Source: Phlyctochytrium arcticum
Lineage: Eukaryota > Chytridiomycota > Chytridiomycetes > Chytridiales > Chytridiaceae
Assembly (NCBI GenBank): GCA_025602905.1
Contig: JAHLKI010000022.1
Coordinates: 62,001-126,000 of the forward strand
Direction: 5' to 3'
DNA length: 64,000 nucleotides
A program made the position numbers and the translations under genes. Of this stretch, positions 33,901 to 49,751 are shown piece by piece (position 1 is the stretch's first letter; each line of letters starts with the position of its first letter). The notes under the pieces are model-generated. The model was not told the origin of the DNA. It saw nothing but the letters and a program-made list of their open reading frames with translations, and made no database searches.

Positions 33901-34383
33901 AAGAGAAGGAGGTGCATGGACATTCGCAGGACGGATCATCCCCGTTGCCTTCCCTGCAAGTCCATGATAGCAATTCGCAACTCCTAGAGGGCAAGGAGGA
34001 CTCGATGCTCTCCGAACACTGCATTTCAATACAGGTTGCTGATTCTCAGGCACTTTCAGAAGATTCGAACCATTCCGGTGAAGAATCAGCATCGCTTGCA
34101 GGTGACCCATCCTCGGCCAGCTCACTCGGCGGCGGCAGCGGTGTCTCAGTGGCGAGTGCTGCGGCGAATCCGGAGAAGCACTGTAAGGGCACTTTTCCTT
34201 ACCGCAGAGACTGTTGCTAATCATCATCCTTTCCAACTTTTAGTGCAGGTTGCCCTTGAAAACTTCAAAGAGCACATGAAGGCCACATTTGAACAAGTGC
34301 TTGGCGCACATGAGGAATGGAAACGCAGGGAAGCAATCAGGCAGTACATCATTGCAGATTCAGAGGAGGCAACTCTGATGTGA
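30992..34383 (+). CDS. RSPH10B: Radial spoke head 10 homolog B-like MORN-repeat protein (RSPH10B)
   Basis: RSPH10B is a radial spoke head component of motile cilia and flagella. The N-terminal half is a run of MORN repeats, visible as YxGxWxxGxxHGxGxxxxxxG units: YEGQLLNGLRHGKGIMVCG, YEGSWLNGMRHGQGVMRYG, YEGEWQHNVKRGKGRMRWG, YVGQWLNGKRNGRGTFQYA and YTGEWKDNMKHGWGQF. A helical middle region follows (IMRYIGDLREVYNTYTQLG, VKLLKDCYLLLKGVTL), as in animal RSPH10B. The C-terminal exon has YELFEILYACAVVTHEDL then about 270 residues of charged, Ser/Lys-rich disorder (KEKEVHGHSQDG and similar), ending in a short helix (LENFKEHMKATFEQVL). About twelve introns. The initiator at 30992 is the first ATG of an exon leading into the repeats. 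The stop is 67 bp from that of the convergent MFS gene. Confidence 0.88.
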
Positions 34384-34450
34384 CCTGGATGTACCGTAGC
34401 CAAGAATAATGTACATAACTGGGTATATGTTGAATAAAATGCACATGTCT

Positions 34451-35983
34451 TTAAGTGACCTTGGAGATCGCGCGGGTCACCAACGCCCCACTGATGAAAT
34501 ACACTACACACAAACTAAATATAATCTTGTAACCAAGCCCAACTACACCCCATGTTTCTCCCCACTCTTGACCCAAGTCACGAATCCAACCTGCAATTGG
34601 GGTTGCCACAATTTGCGGTAACACCAAAGCGCTATGCCACAAACTCATGTCTTTTGCTGCGTCTTTTCCGCTCGGTAAAACATCAATCAGCATGGCGAAC
34701 TCTACCGATATAAAAGGTCCATAACCAACTCCCATGATACTGGATGCCAGTAGAGCCAGAGGGAAGGTGTGCGCTGTGGCGAGTATAATTGCGGTACACG
34801 ACATCAATAAAGCAGCAACATAGACCGTAATCTTTCGTCGCCTCGAAGGTATCAGGAGAGCGCTGATTGGCGAAATTCCCAGCAAGGGTAGAAGTGCCAA
34901 AGAAACAGCTCTCGTTGCAGGCATCGCGGTTTCCACAGAGTCCTTGATCCAGCTTCAAAAATGTGTGTAAGACGACTTTCATGATACAGCGGTAGAAAGG
35001 ATCACTTACTATTGCATAAACTGCTGGATTGTGGCTATTCCCAGTTGAAAAACAAAGCGACTCATAAAAACCAGTCGGAAATCTCTGTCTACCCACAGGG
35101 GACGCACAAGACTAATTAGGAATGGTCGCCATTGAATTGGAGGCGGCTGCTGGATCATATAGTGTTGTTCTGGTTCCCGGGGACCCGCACGCACCGTCAG
35201 GATCGTAGTGAACGAAAGCACCGATATCATCAGTAAGTACAAATAAAAAGTTCCTAGGGAATCTGCGAAAATCCCAATAATGGCACCGGCAAAGTATCCC
35301 CCAAGATTTGCACCTCCCATGATGGCGGATACGCGCCCTTTCTGCTCGTGCGGCGTGACATCCGATATTAGGCCATTGAATGGCACTGAAGCGTAAACAG
35401 TTGCTGCTGTCAAAGCCGCGTATGCCAGTACATAGAACCAAAGTGGGTCCGTGTCTCGAAGCAGGAACAAGGAACCACACATGCCAAGTGAGCCAATAAT
35501 CATCCATGGATGTCTTTAAAGATGTTTGCATTAGTATAGCTCTCCAAAGCCATCCGACATCCGCATGTGAGCATACCGCTTTCCAAATCGACTAGAGTAT
35601 CGGTCGTTCAAGGCTCCAACCAAGACAGCCAGAAACAGGTTCAATAAGCCAGAAAACAAGGACACTATTGATAGAGCTGTCCCCTTTCTCTTCTCGCCAG
35701 CAATAGTGCCGACTTGTTGTGGAACAATAACTACGAAAACAAGGAACCAATACATCTGGTATCCAAACCAGAAAGCATTGAGGCTGATCATTTGGTGGAG
35801 GGAGAGATGTGGTTTGAATTCTTCTCTATCGCCAGGCGATGCGGGGGTTCCCAAGAGCGCCGCTCGGTCGGATGAAGTGGTTGGTAGTACGCCGGCAAGT
35901 TCATCGCCGCCGTCCACATTGTCGTTTGCATCGTCGTCGTTTTCACTACAGGAGACATCCTCCCTTGCTACGGGACGGGTCAT
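34451..35983 (-). CDS. Major facilitator superfamily transporter (sugar/GPH-like)
   Basis: A polytopic membrane transporter. After an acidic cytosolic N-terminus of about 60 residues, hydrophobic segments alternate with loops: WFLVFVVIVPQQVG, ALSIVSLFSGLLNLFLAVLVG followed by the MFS loop GALNDRYSSRFGKR, and a second exon with MIIGSLGMCGSLFLLRD, PLWFYVLAYAALTAAT and GGANLGGYFAGAIIGIFAD. A third exon has SLALLPLLGISPISALLIPS and IMGVGYGPFISVEFAMLID. About twelve helices can be counted. The NDRYSSRFGKR motif and the YGPFISVEFAMLIDVLPSGK element recall the glycoside/sucrose (SUC/GPH) branch, so a sugar is a reasonable substrate guess. Two introns, about 35520-35575 and 34955-35010. Start MTRPVAREDVSC is the first ATG. 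Confidence 0.85.
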
Positions 35984-36299
35984 GTCAACACCAACTAGGA
36001 CAAACGTACGGTGGTCAAAATGTTTGAGATGCTGGAATCAGGTTTTTATTTGGACTGGAACTTTTGTTGTATAACTTGCACTTGACAGAAGGTGGGAGGA
36101 GGCATTGAAGACCCTTTAATTTCCAGCAAGGGAATAGCAATTACAGTCTGAGTTAAAGAGAATAAGCTTGAAAGTCGGAGCCGTGGATGCGCAATTCCTG
36201 ATGACATTCTGTGGCGCAGGAATCGGAGTTTTCAACCCTAATAGTAAAACTAGACTGTCCATCTGTTTTAAGCCTGCTTTATGCAGCAAGAAAGGTGCT
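35984..36299. other. Divergent promoter region, MFS gene and unknown gene
   Basis: About 316 bp between two divergent starts. No gene or clear motif recognised. Confidence 0.4.
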
Positions 36300-39046
36300 A
36301 TGAGTGAGGATTTAAGCGAGCGAATACAGCACGATCTTGGCGAAGTACTTGATCTTTTGGAGGAACTTGATTGCGCCAGATTTGAAGAGCGGAGAAACAT
36401 TCTGGTTCTGTTGGTGCGAAGGTATGCTGCTGCTGGGAGTGAAAGTCGTGGGTGAAAATAAGTGAAGAACCTCCCAACACAGATGCCACAATCCTCATGT
36501 AAAGCGATACATTCTCGTCCAAAGGGAGCTGGATATCCTTGAAATGCTCGCTCCGTACCTCAGTATCTCCAACGCCTCTCCTTGTGATTTGTTGTCCAAT
36601 GAGGAGCATTCAAAGGTGGGTGCCAGGTTACATGCTTGCCTCTCCGCAAAAGCTTAGACTCACTGGTTTCAGTCTGTCTTATATATTTTGGAGTTTTTGA
36701 ACCTTCTCATCTCCTATCGCCCCGAAGAACCGGCGGAGGAAACTACTCAGCGAAAGGTTCGATTCTTATATCTTTCAGCAAACCGTGCAATCCTCCTGAA
36801 TTTGAATCTTAGCGGAACATAAGAATATTGTCAAACCACCGAGCCACCATTCTAGAAAGGATAATTGTGATTCTTCGTGATCTATTTTTTGCATCCTCGA
36901 ATGTCGACAGCCGATACATGCCATCTCGATTCATGATTGCAACTGCGGTTACGGATGTCCTGATTTCCTGTGAGACTGGAGGACTGAAACTAGCTGAATT
37001 ACAGCTTGCGACGGGTATAATGCAAGAACCGTAAGTGAGAAATATGGTGGCCATTATTCCGCCCTGTATTAAGCTACTGTCCAGGTCAGTGGAGAACTTG
37101 TTTGGACGCATTCTTTGGGACACAGCAAGAGAGGTTGTCTCTTATGCCGGCATAGCTTATATCCAGTCCTACGACGTCCAAAAGCAATTCTACTTTCACT
37201 TTGCCCGTTCGTTCCGCAACTTTAGGTGGGCCACCATCATTTGACTAGAAACGAGCACTACTGACCTTTACTACAACAGTTCGACTTCTCAGCGACTTGT
37301 TTGTGCCACATTCTTTTATATCCTGCACAACATAGTCCCTCGGAAAAGTTCTCAATGCGAAACGGAAGCCGGTGCCGATACTGTCCAATCATTACTTACC
37401 GCGAGCGATCAGGATCTTGCGAAAGGAAGTTCATCTATACCAGCAATCGCTCGAGATCCCGAAAGAGTCCGTGAATGGTTCAAGAACGTTATGGAAATAG
37501 CATCATTTCGTAAATCGTGGTGAGTTCATGGTGGCGTACTGCGCATGTCATCTACTCATTACCCAGGTGCCCAGGTCGGGGATGCGCAATCCAAGTGCAC
37601 GCTTCCTGGCGCAGCATTTCGCCGACGTGTACTACTACTTGAAAAGCTCGGTAGGGTCTGGGTCGCCCGATGTCACTTCATCCATATCAACATTAATTCA
37701 GAGATTACAGTGGTGCGCACAGGGCGCGGAAGCTGAATGGAGAACTCTGTTGTATAGCCTCGACGCCGAAATAACTGTTTTCTACATGGGAAACATTGAC
37801 GAGCTTATGACATCTGCAGCCTACGTGCTGACGCGAATCTCGACTTTACAAAAGGGAGAGTGTTCAGCTCGAATGCGGAGCATGCTGGAGTCAGATTATG
37901 GACTATCTGAGCAGAAAGGGACATTGCCGTCAGCCTCGATAGAACAATGTGCTACCGGCTTGGAACTCGCCGTCAAAATTTTATCGAAATTTTGTGTTTT
38001 GACCGCCGTCCGGGGTCAAGCGGATGTAATGGACGAAACACTGCAGAAGCGACCTACTTCGACAACCACCACTTGTCAAAAATCTACAACGAGTAAAAGC
38101 ATTCGCTTATTACTTCTAACAGTCGGGTTTCTGGAAAATCTGCAAGAACCTGCGCTGTTTGTTTCAGTTGTCAAGGCTGCGCAAAGATCGCTTCAAAAGA
38201 TCTTGCAAGATCCAGCGCTCTGGTTTGCCGTGAAGGACGCTGTGGCCATCGCCTCAAACCCACCATGGCTTCCTGAAAAGGATCGCATGCCATGTATAGT
38301 GAATGGATTAGCCCCTTTGAAAAAACCAGGAATCGACGTACACATTCCTCATCAATCTGAAAAGCAGATATATGAACCAAAGCCAAAGCCATCGAGTACC
38401 CTAGATTCTATTGTGGTTGACGCCCTCGCGTACGTTTCCACTCTATTAGCCGGCTTTGCACGTTCGCGAGAAAAAGTCCTTCAGCGACCTCGTTCAGCAC
38501 TTGCAGTGCGAGTGGGAGCTCGACCAGCACAGATACGGTCCCCCACACGTTCATCTTTTGACGTGAATCAGCGCAGCAATGGCGCGTCTATCATGGAGGA
38601 TGTGGGTCACTGGAGAGAGGATATTGACGTGTTCATCTCGGAGGGTATGCAACAAGAGCGTTTCATGTTCTTTGTATGCTAATCAAAAAAACGTAGATGC
38701 GGGAGATCTTCTCGCTCACTTGCAACAACAGCAACTATCCAACAATCACCTGCCCCTCTCAGAAGCAGTCTCGGAATTATGCAAGCAGCTTTGCGCAGTA
38801 TGGATCCCGAAAGATTTGCCACTAAAGATACCCAGGCTGAATCCTTTGATTCCCACCTCAACGGGAGGAAAACCGCATAAATTGGAACCCATTGATCACC
38901 CACCCTCAATCCGCAACCGAATCCCATCAACCAAAACTATTCACTTTACCTCCGGCATGGTTCCTACACCGCCCGCCTTGCCACCCACGACAATCATAAG
39001 ACGTCATATCGTAATGTCTAAAGCGATTCCAGCAAATGCCATATAG
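36300..39046 (+). CDS. Hypothetical alpha-helical (ARM/HEAT-like) protein, about 800 residues
   Basis: I do not recognise this family. The model begins MSEDLSERIQHDLGEVLDLL and runs through about eight short introns that all keep frame, for instance LLVR|RCHNPHVKRY and QEP|SVENLFGRILW. The content is mostly amphipathic helices (ILVQRELDILEMLAPYL, VLYILEFLNLLISYRP, ATILERIIVILRDLFFAS, LLLTVGFLENLQEPALFVSV), which suggests an ARM/HEAT-like solenoid. The C-terminal 150 residues are Pro/Ser-rich and disordered (IPRLNPLIPTSTGG, TPPALPPTTIIRR). No signal peptide or TM helix. It converges with the GluRS gene 166 bp away. Product unknown; a scaffold role is only a guess from the helical repeats. Confidence 0.65.
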
Positions 39047-39212
39047 CGGTAGATGTATCTATCCGTAGACTTGTAAGTATGTATTCATTAACATGAACTA
39101 GAGCTGATACGAGCAACGCATTATGGGCCGCTTGCGAAAAGCTCTACTCGCTCCCTGGTTCGATTTTTGCCCAATAAATGTATAATAGAAATCATGTCAA
39201 CCCCGACCTTAG

Positions 39213-43226
<4,014 letters not shown>

Positions 43227-43648
43227 ATTCTGCCCCAAAGATTATTTCGCACGTGTATATATACTTATTTAGTTACAAGACGATCACGGACATTGCCTCA
43301 GAATTTCACCATTGTGCTCTAGACGCGTATACAGACCCGATAACCATGACTGCGCAACGGGGCTGCCGGTGCTGTCTGATGGCAAGTCTGCAATTTTCGT
43401 AGCATGGATCTGGACGGACTTTGTGGCATCGATTCGTTTACCATGTCAACCAGCCACTCTATGCTCGCGTGGGAAAAAAATGCAAAAAAACGTTCCTGTC
43501 AATCATGAAACCCCCGACACGCGCTGTTCAGCAAAAGTTCCGTGCTAAAATAACGCCCCGGCCTACTCTACAGTCCTACATACCACCCGCTGCATTACAA
43601 AGATACTTCCTTCGTCTGAAAAAGCGTGTACCTTATACACCATCACCC
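43227..43648. other. Convergent intergenic between carrier and SMYD genes
   Basis: About 422 bp. A plus-strand frame with ATG at 43505 runs to 43684 and encodes 59 basic residues, but it overlaps the SMYD 3' end in antisense and resembles nothing known. No gene is called. Confidence 0.4.
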
Positions 43649-45734
43649 TTATGTTACCTTAAGCCCCGCGGTTTGCGCAACTAATTGCCGATTCCTCAAC
43701 GCTTCTGCAGCCTCAACAGCGAGTGGTTGCCGTTCCCCATGCGAGACGCGTAACAGGTCTACCGCCTTCCCAATCAACGTCAACAACAACTCCTGATCAG
43801 TGGGAAACGCCCACTCGGCCAATCGGTACAGCATATAACTCTGAATGGCGAGTTGGGGATGATGCGAAGAGTAGATTTCACTGAGCGACGCGAGCAGGTC
43901 TTGGCAGGTAGCATATGCTAGTGTCCAGTCCTGCACTGCTAGCGCGGAATCCAGGATGAGGCGTTTGGTGCGGAGTAATTCGACGTTGCCGGGAGCCATG
44001 ATCGTTTTTTGGAACGCCAAGCATTTCTGTGCGGGTTTCAACGCGCTGGGAGGAGCTAATAACCGGGTATGAGTAAATGTTCAAGAGTATTGCAATCGGC
44101 TTACATTTAATATCGGCAACAGCGCGATAGCGAGAAAAACATTCCTTGATCTGTTCGACCAACTTGCCGCTTTCCTCATTGGTCAACATGCCATGTTTGG
44201 GGCATTCAAGGTTCGTTGGGCCCTCTATGAGTACCTAATGAGCCTCATCATCATTTTATGTTCGGTAAATGAGCCATACCCGGGATTTCGATAATTCCCC
44301 CACAGTCTGGCTTGACACACCAGTACCCCGTTCGATGTTCGTTGTCCTGCGCACCTTTTTTGAGCCAAGGATGATTTCAAACTGTCAAAGTTGCGTACTT
44401 TTTGACAAGCTCCACATTCGCAAGAGAAGTAATACCGATCTTTCAGTTCGGTTCGGCGCACATATCTTGGTTCTGCAACTTCAATATAACTTTGAAATAT
44501 CTATGAGAGAGGACCTTGAGTACTATGATTGGGTGAATTACGTTCAAATTCGGGCAAACCTGCTCGCCTGATGATATATTCTTGATGCTCCGTAATGATG
44601 CTACATCTCCGTCAACGATTATGGCAGCGTTGGGATCACAAGAATGATTGATCAAGGATAGGGTTGGGAAAACACCGACACCTGAAGTGTGGTTTAGGTC
44701 AAAGGATGTAGCCAGTCCAGCAATTATCGTTAAACATACCAATGTTGACTAGCTCTCCATCGCATATGGAAATACTGTTGCAACTAAACTACAACGCAAG
44801 TTTAGGCCCTTTCATTCCGGCAGTGCTGGCGATGATGATTACCATGCAAAATAGTTCTGTGATTTCCTTCCGTTCGACGATCGGCCCAACCAGACCATAC
44901 ACTAGAATGGTCATTTCCTCAAATTTGGCGTATCGCTCGTCACTAATGTTTGCGCGATCTACCCATACGAGAGTGTGAGTTTAGACATATGCAAGCAGTA
45001 TACAGGTGCATTACGTGATTGTAACTGCTTGACTGCTTTGGCCTAGTACAAATCGTGAGTTTAGCCCATCAGGCGATTCGCACACATCGCAAGTTCTCAC
45101 TGTTTCAGGTTTGAGATGTTGCTTCCAAATCAATCGAGCCATGACGCGGATTACAGTTGTGGCAAGCTTGGGATTAATGCGCTTAGAAGCCGCACATTCC
45201 TGTTTATGAATCCACCAGTCCTTCTTTTGACAAGCCTTTTGGTGCATTGAGTCAGCTAACATGAGAGTTTTGGCATTTAAAGCGTTACCTGTGAACAGTA
45301 ACGAACAAATGCACACTGAGAGCATCGTAACGGAGATGCTGCACGCATGCACTGACTGCAGTGGGTTTCGATATGCTGATCATCGACTACTTTGACGTAG
45401 GGATCCTCTCGGATCAGTTCGGATCCTAATGTGTTTTTAGATTTTTGGTATAGCGAGACGCTACTAACGAGGCTGGAATACCTGCACTGATCGATTCCTT
45501 GGCATAAATGCCTCTCCCATAGATGGCTGAGGTCTCGACTTCCAACTTCCTTTTGAAATGTTGCGTCGTCAGTTCCGCGATGTCCGTTTGTTCATCGCTG
45601 GTCAAAGCTGGCGTGGATGTTTCGGTCGACGTTACAGGCTCCGATATCGATTTCTCCACATCTTCGGCAGATTCCTCGTCTGACGCTGGCTTTTTGCGGT
45701 AGCTCCTGGTCTTTGCCTTGCCACTTGAACGCAT
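43649..45734 (-). CDS. SET and MYND domain lysine methyltransferase (SMYD-like)
   Basis: A predicted protein lysine methyltransferase of the SMYD family, acting on histones or cytosolic proteins. The N-terminal SET half (AIYGRGIYAKESISAG) is split by a MYND zinc finger, CSQCMRAASPLRCSQCAFV, RYCSQACQKKDWWIHKQEC. The core SET motifs are LSLINHSCDPNAAI (NHSC) and ISSGEQ, then the post-SET RTELKDRYYFSCECGACQK with its Cys cluster. The C-terminal helical TPR-like part includes RLILDSALAVQDWTLAYATC. The first 70 residues are Ser/Thr/Glu-rich and disordered. Around ten introns. SAM-binding and zinc-binding residues look intact. Substrate unknown. It is divergent from the ADCK1-like kinase. Confidence 0.88.
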
Positions 45735-46090
45735 GTTTCCCTCCAGATTCCGAGATCAGAGTGAACGCAACAACGTGTTTTTAATGGCCCTGCAAACGGG
45801 CCGTTGTTTCCAGTCTTTGACTTATATCAGAAAACCGCGCACACTATGTACATTGCAGAACTTGCATGACAAGTCGTTCAACTGTGATTACAGTAACTAG
45901 ATCCTTGTCAAAAGATGGTTTTCAACGCTGAGTCTTCGGAAATTGAGATTTTTTGAAGTCTCAAAATTTTGTGACGGAGTCTTGTGTAACGCCAGATATT
46001 CATCGAAGAAACAACTCAGAAACTGCGAATGTGATTGAAACTTCAGGCTTGAGCATCTTAGAGGGATCTCGGACGGACGGAGCAGGAGCG
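45735..46090. other. Divergent promoter region, SMYD and ADCK1-like genes
   Basis: About 356 bp between divergent starts. No clear gene; no motif recognised. Confidence 0.4.
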
Positions 46091-48455
46091 ATGAGCGCGA
46101 GACATGCTCTAGCCACCATTGGGATCCGGAGAGGGATCTTGGGGCATCACCTTCAAACTGCTCGCAACAACACAGGGCACCAGCAACTTCCAGCACTGGA
46201 TATCCGTCGAGGACTCTCATGGCATGCCTGGGGACGATCTAGGCGCTCACATCCTCATCATCCCCCACCACTTACTCAACCACCTACCAGACGCAGACGA
46301 TTAGTCCTATTCAGTCTCCTAGCGCTCTCAGGTGGACTGGCAGGCGGCCTCATCCTAAACAACGCCGAGGAACTGGATCATCAGTACTTGGCTCTGGTGC
46401 GCAGCTGTCGAACGGCCAAAGCCGCCATCCTCATCGGAATCGACTACAAGTTGTCTCTCAGACGGGGCCCTGACGACATTGGGCAGGAACGCTACGATGA
46501 GACTAAAAATGCCTGCCACAAGCGATCCGCCGAGCGACTTCTCGAGCTTTGCAAGGCCAACCAGGGTATATACATTAAGCTGGTATGAAATTGCATCACT
46601 CATACCCTGCCCCTTTTCCTTGAGTACTTAACTGTCCAATCGATCACAGGGTCAACACATTGCTGCTATGGTGTTTCTCCTGCCTCCAGAATACACCGAA
46701 ACCATGAAGCCGCTGCAGGATCGCTGTCCTCCGACCCCCTTGAAAGATATAGAACAACTCTTTCAAACTGACCTCAACTGCAAAATCTCGGATGTCTTTT
46801 TGGAATTCGATCCTGTCCCTCTTGGCGTGGCCTCTCTGGCCCAAGTTCATCGCGCAAAGCTGTTGACGGGCGAAGAAGTTGCAGTCAAAGTCCAGCATCC
46901 TTATTTGGACGAATACGCGCCGGTCGATATTGCTTCTACTGTGACTGTCGTCCGCCTTGCCAAACGCATTTTCCCGGAATTTGAATTTGCTTGGTTGGCC
47001 GAAGAAATGCAACAGAGCTTGCCTCAAGAGCTCGATTTTGTCCATGAAGCACAGAATGCCGATAAAATTCGCGACTTTTTCGCCGACAGCTCGATACTGC
47101 GCATTCCGCGCGTGTACTGGTCCAATCGACGACTTTTGATTATGGAATGTAAGTTACGCTCCCGTGGCTCAGACATTTTGACGGCGGGCGAGGAACAGTT
47201 TTGCAAAGCAAGATTGCGAGAGGCAGCGAAAACGCAAAATGAGTAGGATACTGGCGAAGCCCGAGAGGCGGAGGGGAGGACTACGATTTAGAAGAGAGTG
47301 TAGCAATACGACGAGCCCGAGTGCAAGCGAGAGCGGAGATTTTTTCGAGTTGGTTAAAATGGATCTACGCTCGGGTCGAGGAGCAAGGCATTTCATGGGG
47401 AGTGAAGTGAATCGGATTTTGAGGCCATACTAACAAAAAAAAATCTCTTTGTTACAGTTGCGAATGGAGGGAAGATTGATGACCTCAACTATATGAAGAG
47501 CCATGGAATAAATCCTCAAGAGGTCTCGGCAGAGCTATCCACAGTATACTCTGAAATGATCTTTTTGCACGGATTTGTACATTGCGATCCCCATCGTGAG
47601 TTACTTTCAATATTGAAAAGTGGCAAGTTCAGTAACTAATGTGTATTTCTAGCGGGCAACGTGTTTGTCAGACCCTATGCGCGCTCATGGATATCTAGAA
47701 TCCCAATCCTTTCATGGTTTACTGCCAATCCGCGCAACTTTGAAATTGTGTTGCTGGATCATGGGCTTTACCGGCAGCTGACTTCTGAGTTCCGCCTCGA
47801 CTATGCCCATCTCTGGTCTTCTATTTTGGCCGGTGACGAGGCAGGAATCCTCCTTCACAGCTACCGCTTATTCACCCACGTTCCCGAAGATGCAGTCAAG
47901 ACTACCTCCGATAGCGATATTGACTACCACCGCCTATTTGCGTCAATGCTCACGGGACGAAGCTGGGACGTCATTTCCACCGACAAAGGTGGGATCGCAC
48001 AAGCTCGTACTGCTCACGAGTACGAAGTCATCAAGAAAAAGGCCGAAACCGGTAAATTTTTCCTGGCCATCGCAGATATTCTCTCCAAACTCCCCCGCGA
48101 ACTCCTCCTCCTCTTGAAAACCAACGACCTCCTCCGTGCCGTTGACGAGGCATTAGGCGTCTCGGGAGCTGGCGCTACAGATCACATGCTTCGCACCGTC
48201 TCGACTATGGGCTGGTACTGTCAACTGGCTATCAAACGGGAGACGATTAGGAAGATGGTGGAAGAGCATATCCAGAATGGACAGATTCGGCCCGTATGGA
48301 GCGAGAGGCGATACTGGGAGAGCACGTGGCAGTTTTGGAAAGTTGGGGTGAAAATCTGGGCTTTGGACTGTTTATTGTGGGCTAGGCGGACATTTGGGAT
48401 TGGAGCGTCACCTAAACGGGTTGTAGCGGCTACGGCAGAGACTGTCACTCTTTAA
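46091..48455 (+). CDS. ADCK1: ADCK1/ABC1 (UbiB) family atypical kinase, mitochondrial
   Basis: A UbiB-family protein kinase-like ATPase. ADCK1 and yeast Mcp2 relatives act at the mitochondrial inner membrane in lipid or cristae homeostasis. A basic N-terminal leader precedes one TM helix (LVLFSLLALSGGLAGGLIL). The family KxGQ motif IYIKLGQHIAA spans an intron. LGVASLAQVHRAKLLTG is the Ala-rich loop, EVAVKVQHPYL has the ATP-binding Lys, and LPQELDFVHEAQNA is the ExD element. FVHCDPHRGNVFV is the catalytic HxDxxxxN region and EIVLLDHGLYRQL the metal-binding DxG equivalent. The fourth exon is preceded by an unusually long intron (47149-47457). The end at VVAATAETVTL is normal. Catalytic residues appear intact. 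Confidence 0.92.
47149..47457 (+). other. Long intron (309 nt) in ADCK1-like gene with perfect TACTAAC branch site
   Basis: Splices IME|F between ATTATGGAAT and TTGCGAATGG. It is about five times longer than most introns in the window. It is purine-rich and ends with TACTAAC at 47428-47434, a poly-A run and a ttacag acceptor. Confidence 0.8.
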
Positions 48456-48718
48456 TTTCTTTTATATCTATGCGGAGTATCCTTATTTGTTTGTGCTTAG
48501 ACTTTTATACAACACTGTTACGGTCATCTAGTCGGTACATTTTCCCTGTTTATTGAAAGTCCAGTCAGTCGACGGCTCCCTCCAGTGTGGGAATTTGCGA
48601 AAACCAAGCAGCCCAAAATCAGAGTTGCAAGTCACGTGTTGACATTCACCATCTGGCCGAAATTACCAAAATGCGTTTGCACCTCTTTGGCACTTTCAAC
48701 TCCAATCACAAAACAACT

Positions 48719-49118
48719 ATGGCAGCTACCGCTCGCCAACGCTGGCTCCTGCCAATCGAGCCCCTCTTTGCTCTTCTCTGTATCGGCGGTCTGGGCGTTA
48801 CGATGCGATGGGGCGTCAAAAAGTATCAGGCATATGAGAATTACGGCAAGGTATGTTGAGATTTTGAAGATTTTACAAAGAATGTAACGATGCTAACTGG
48901 GATTTATGCACAGCCAAAACGATGGAGCGTTGATCGATGGGATAGACGTATGATGGAGCGGGACAGTCGGTTGACGGGGAACGTTAACTTCCAGATGGTT
49001 AGAGACGATTTGTTTTCTCGTTTACCTTCAAAATCTAATGTTTGGGGTTTTATAGTGCGAGATTGAAGCACCCAAGCAATTCTCGACGAACAGTGCATGG
49101 GAGCTTGAGAAGTCTTGA
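48719..49118 (+). CDS. NDUFA1: NADH dehydrogenase 1 alpha subcomplex subunit 1 (NDUFA1/MWFE), complex I
   Basis: A small accessory subunit of respiratory complex I, anchored in the mitochondrial inner membrane. The protein is about 80 residues: MAATARQRWLLPIEPLF, a single TM helix (FALLCIGGLGVTM), a basic GVKKYQAYENYGK segment, then KRWSVDRWDRRMMERDSRLTG. The last segment contains the family signature (W, MERD and R-TG). It ends APKQFSTNSAWELEKS, close to other fungal NDUFA1 proteins. Three exons: 48719-48850, 48914-48998 and 49056-49118. An in-frame ATG at 48671 would add 16 residues; the shorter start places the TM helix near the N-terminus, as in the family. Confidence 0.85.
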
Positions 49119-49751
49119 AGATTGCAAGTCTCATCCTTGAGCCCACACCTCCTTTATATACATATCCTCTCTCGGGCCCCGTAATTTCCATTGAATATAC
49201 ACAACTCTCATTTCCGGATGTTCGTTTCGTCTCGTTCGTCGTCCTCATACAATCGATCGGTTCTCATTCGCTCAAAAAAAGTCGGTCAGTGAGGCAGGAT
49301 ATTTCATTTCGAAGACGGAAAAGACTCGTGGATCAAGATTCGATTTTATATATGGGTTAGTCAGACCTATGGTCCAGACGCTGCGAACCCGCAGTACACA
49401 TTACAACACAAAAGACTGTCACGCGAGGCGGATCGTTAGTATATGGGTTGAAAGAAACGGCGTCAGCATCTTGCTCATAATTCAAAAAGTAAAATGAAAA
49501 TTAAAACCAGAGTGAAACAGGGTAAATTTGTCCGAATAGGGGGAGGTTTGCAGAAATGCAAAGATTGATTGCAGGTGAGTAACTGATACGTATCCTCTCT
49601 TTGGCAGAATAGGTTCCCAGGAAGAAAAGGCACATTTTCGGCCGGCGCCCGCAAGTCGAACTCAAGTGCCTTGGCGCTCCTTGCTTGCTTCTTCCAAGAC
49701 GGCCCAACCAAAGATTTGAGATTTGTCTTGATCCCTCAAAGGAATTCTACA
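49119..49751. other. Convergent intergenic, no gene recognised
   Basis: About 633 bp between the 3' ends of NDUFA1 and the IQGAP-related gene. Short antisense frames at 49475-49711 resemble nothing. No RNA gene or repeat was seen. Confidence 0.45.

Noticed and set aside
33724..34236. 170-codon minus-strand open frame in RSPH10B
   Set aside because: Antisense shadow of the low-complexity tail exon.
43505..43684. Small basic protein of 59 residues between carrier and SMYD genes
   Set aside because: Overlaps the SMYD 3' end in antisense and matches no ribosomal or other small protein that I recognise.
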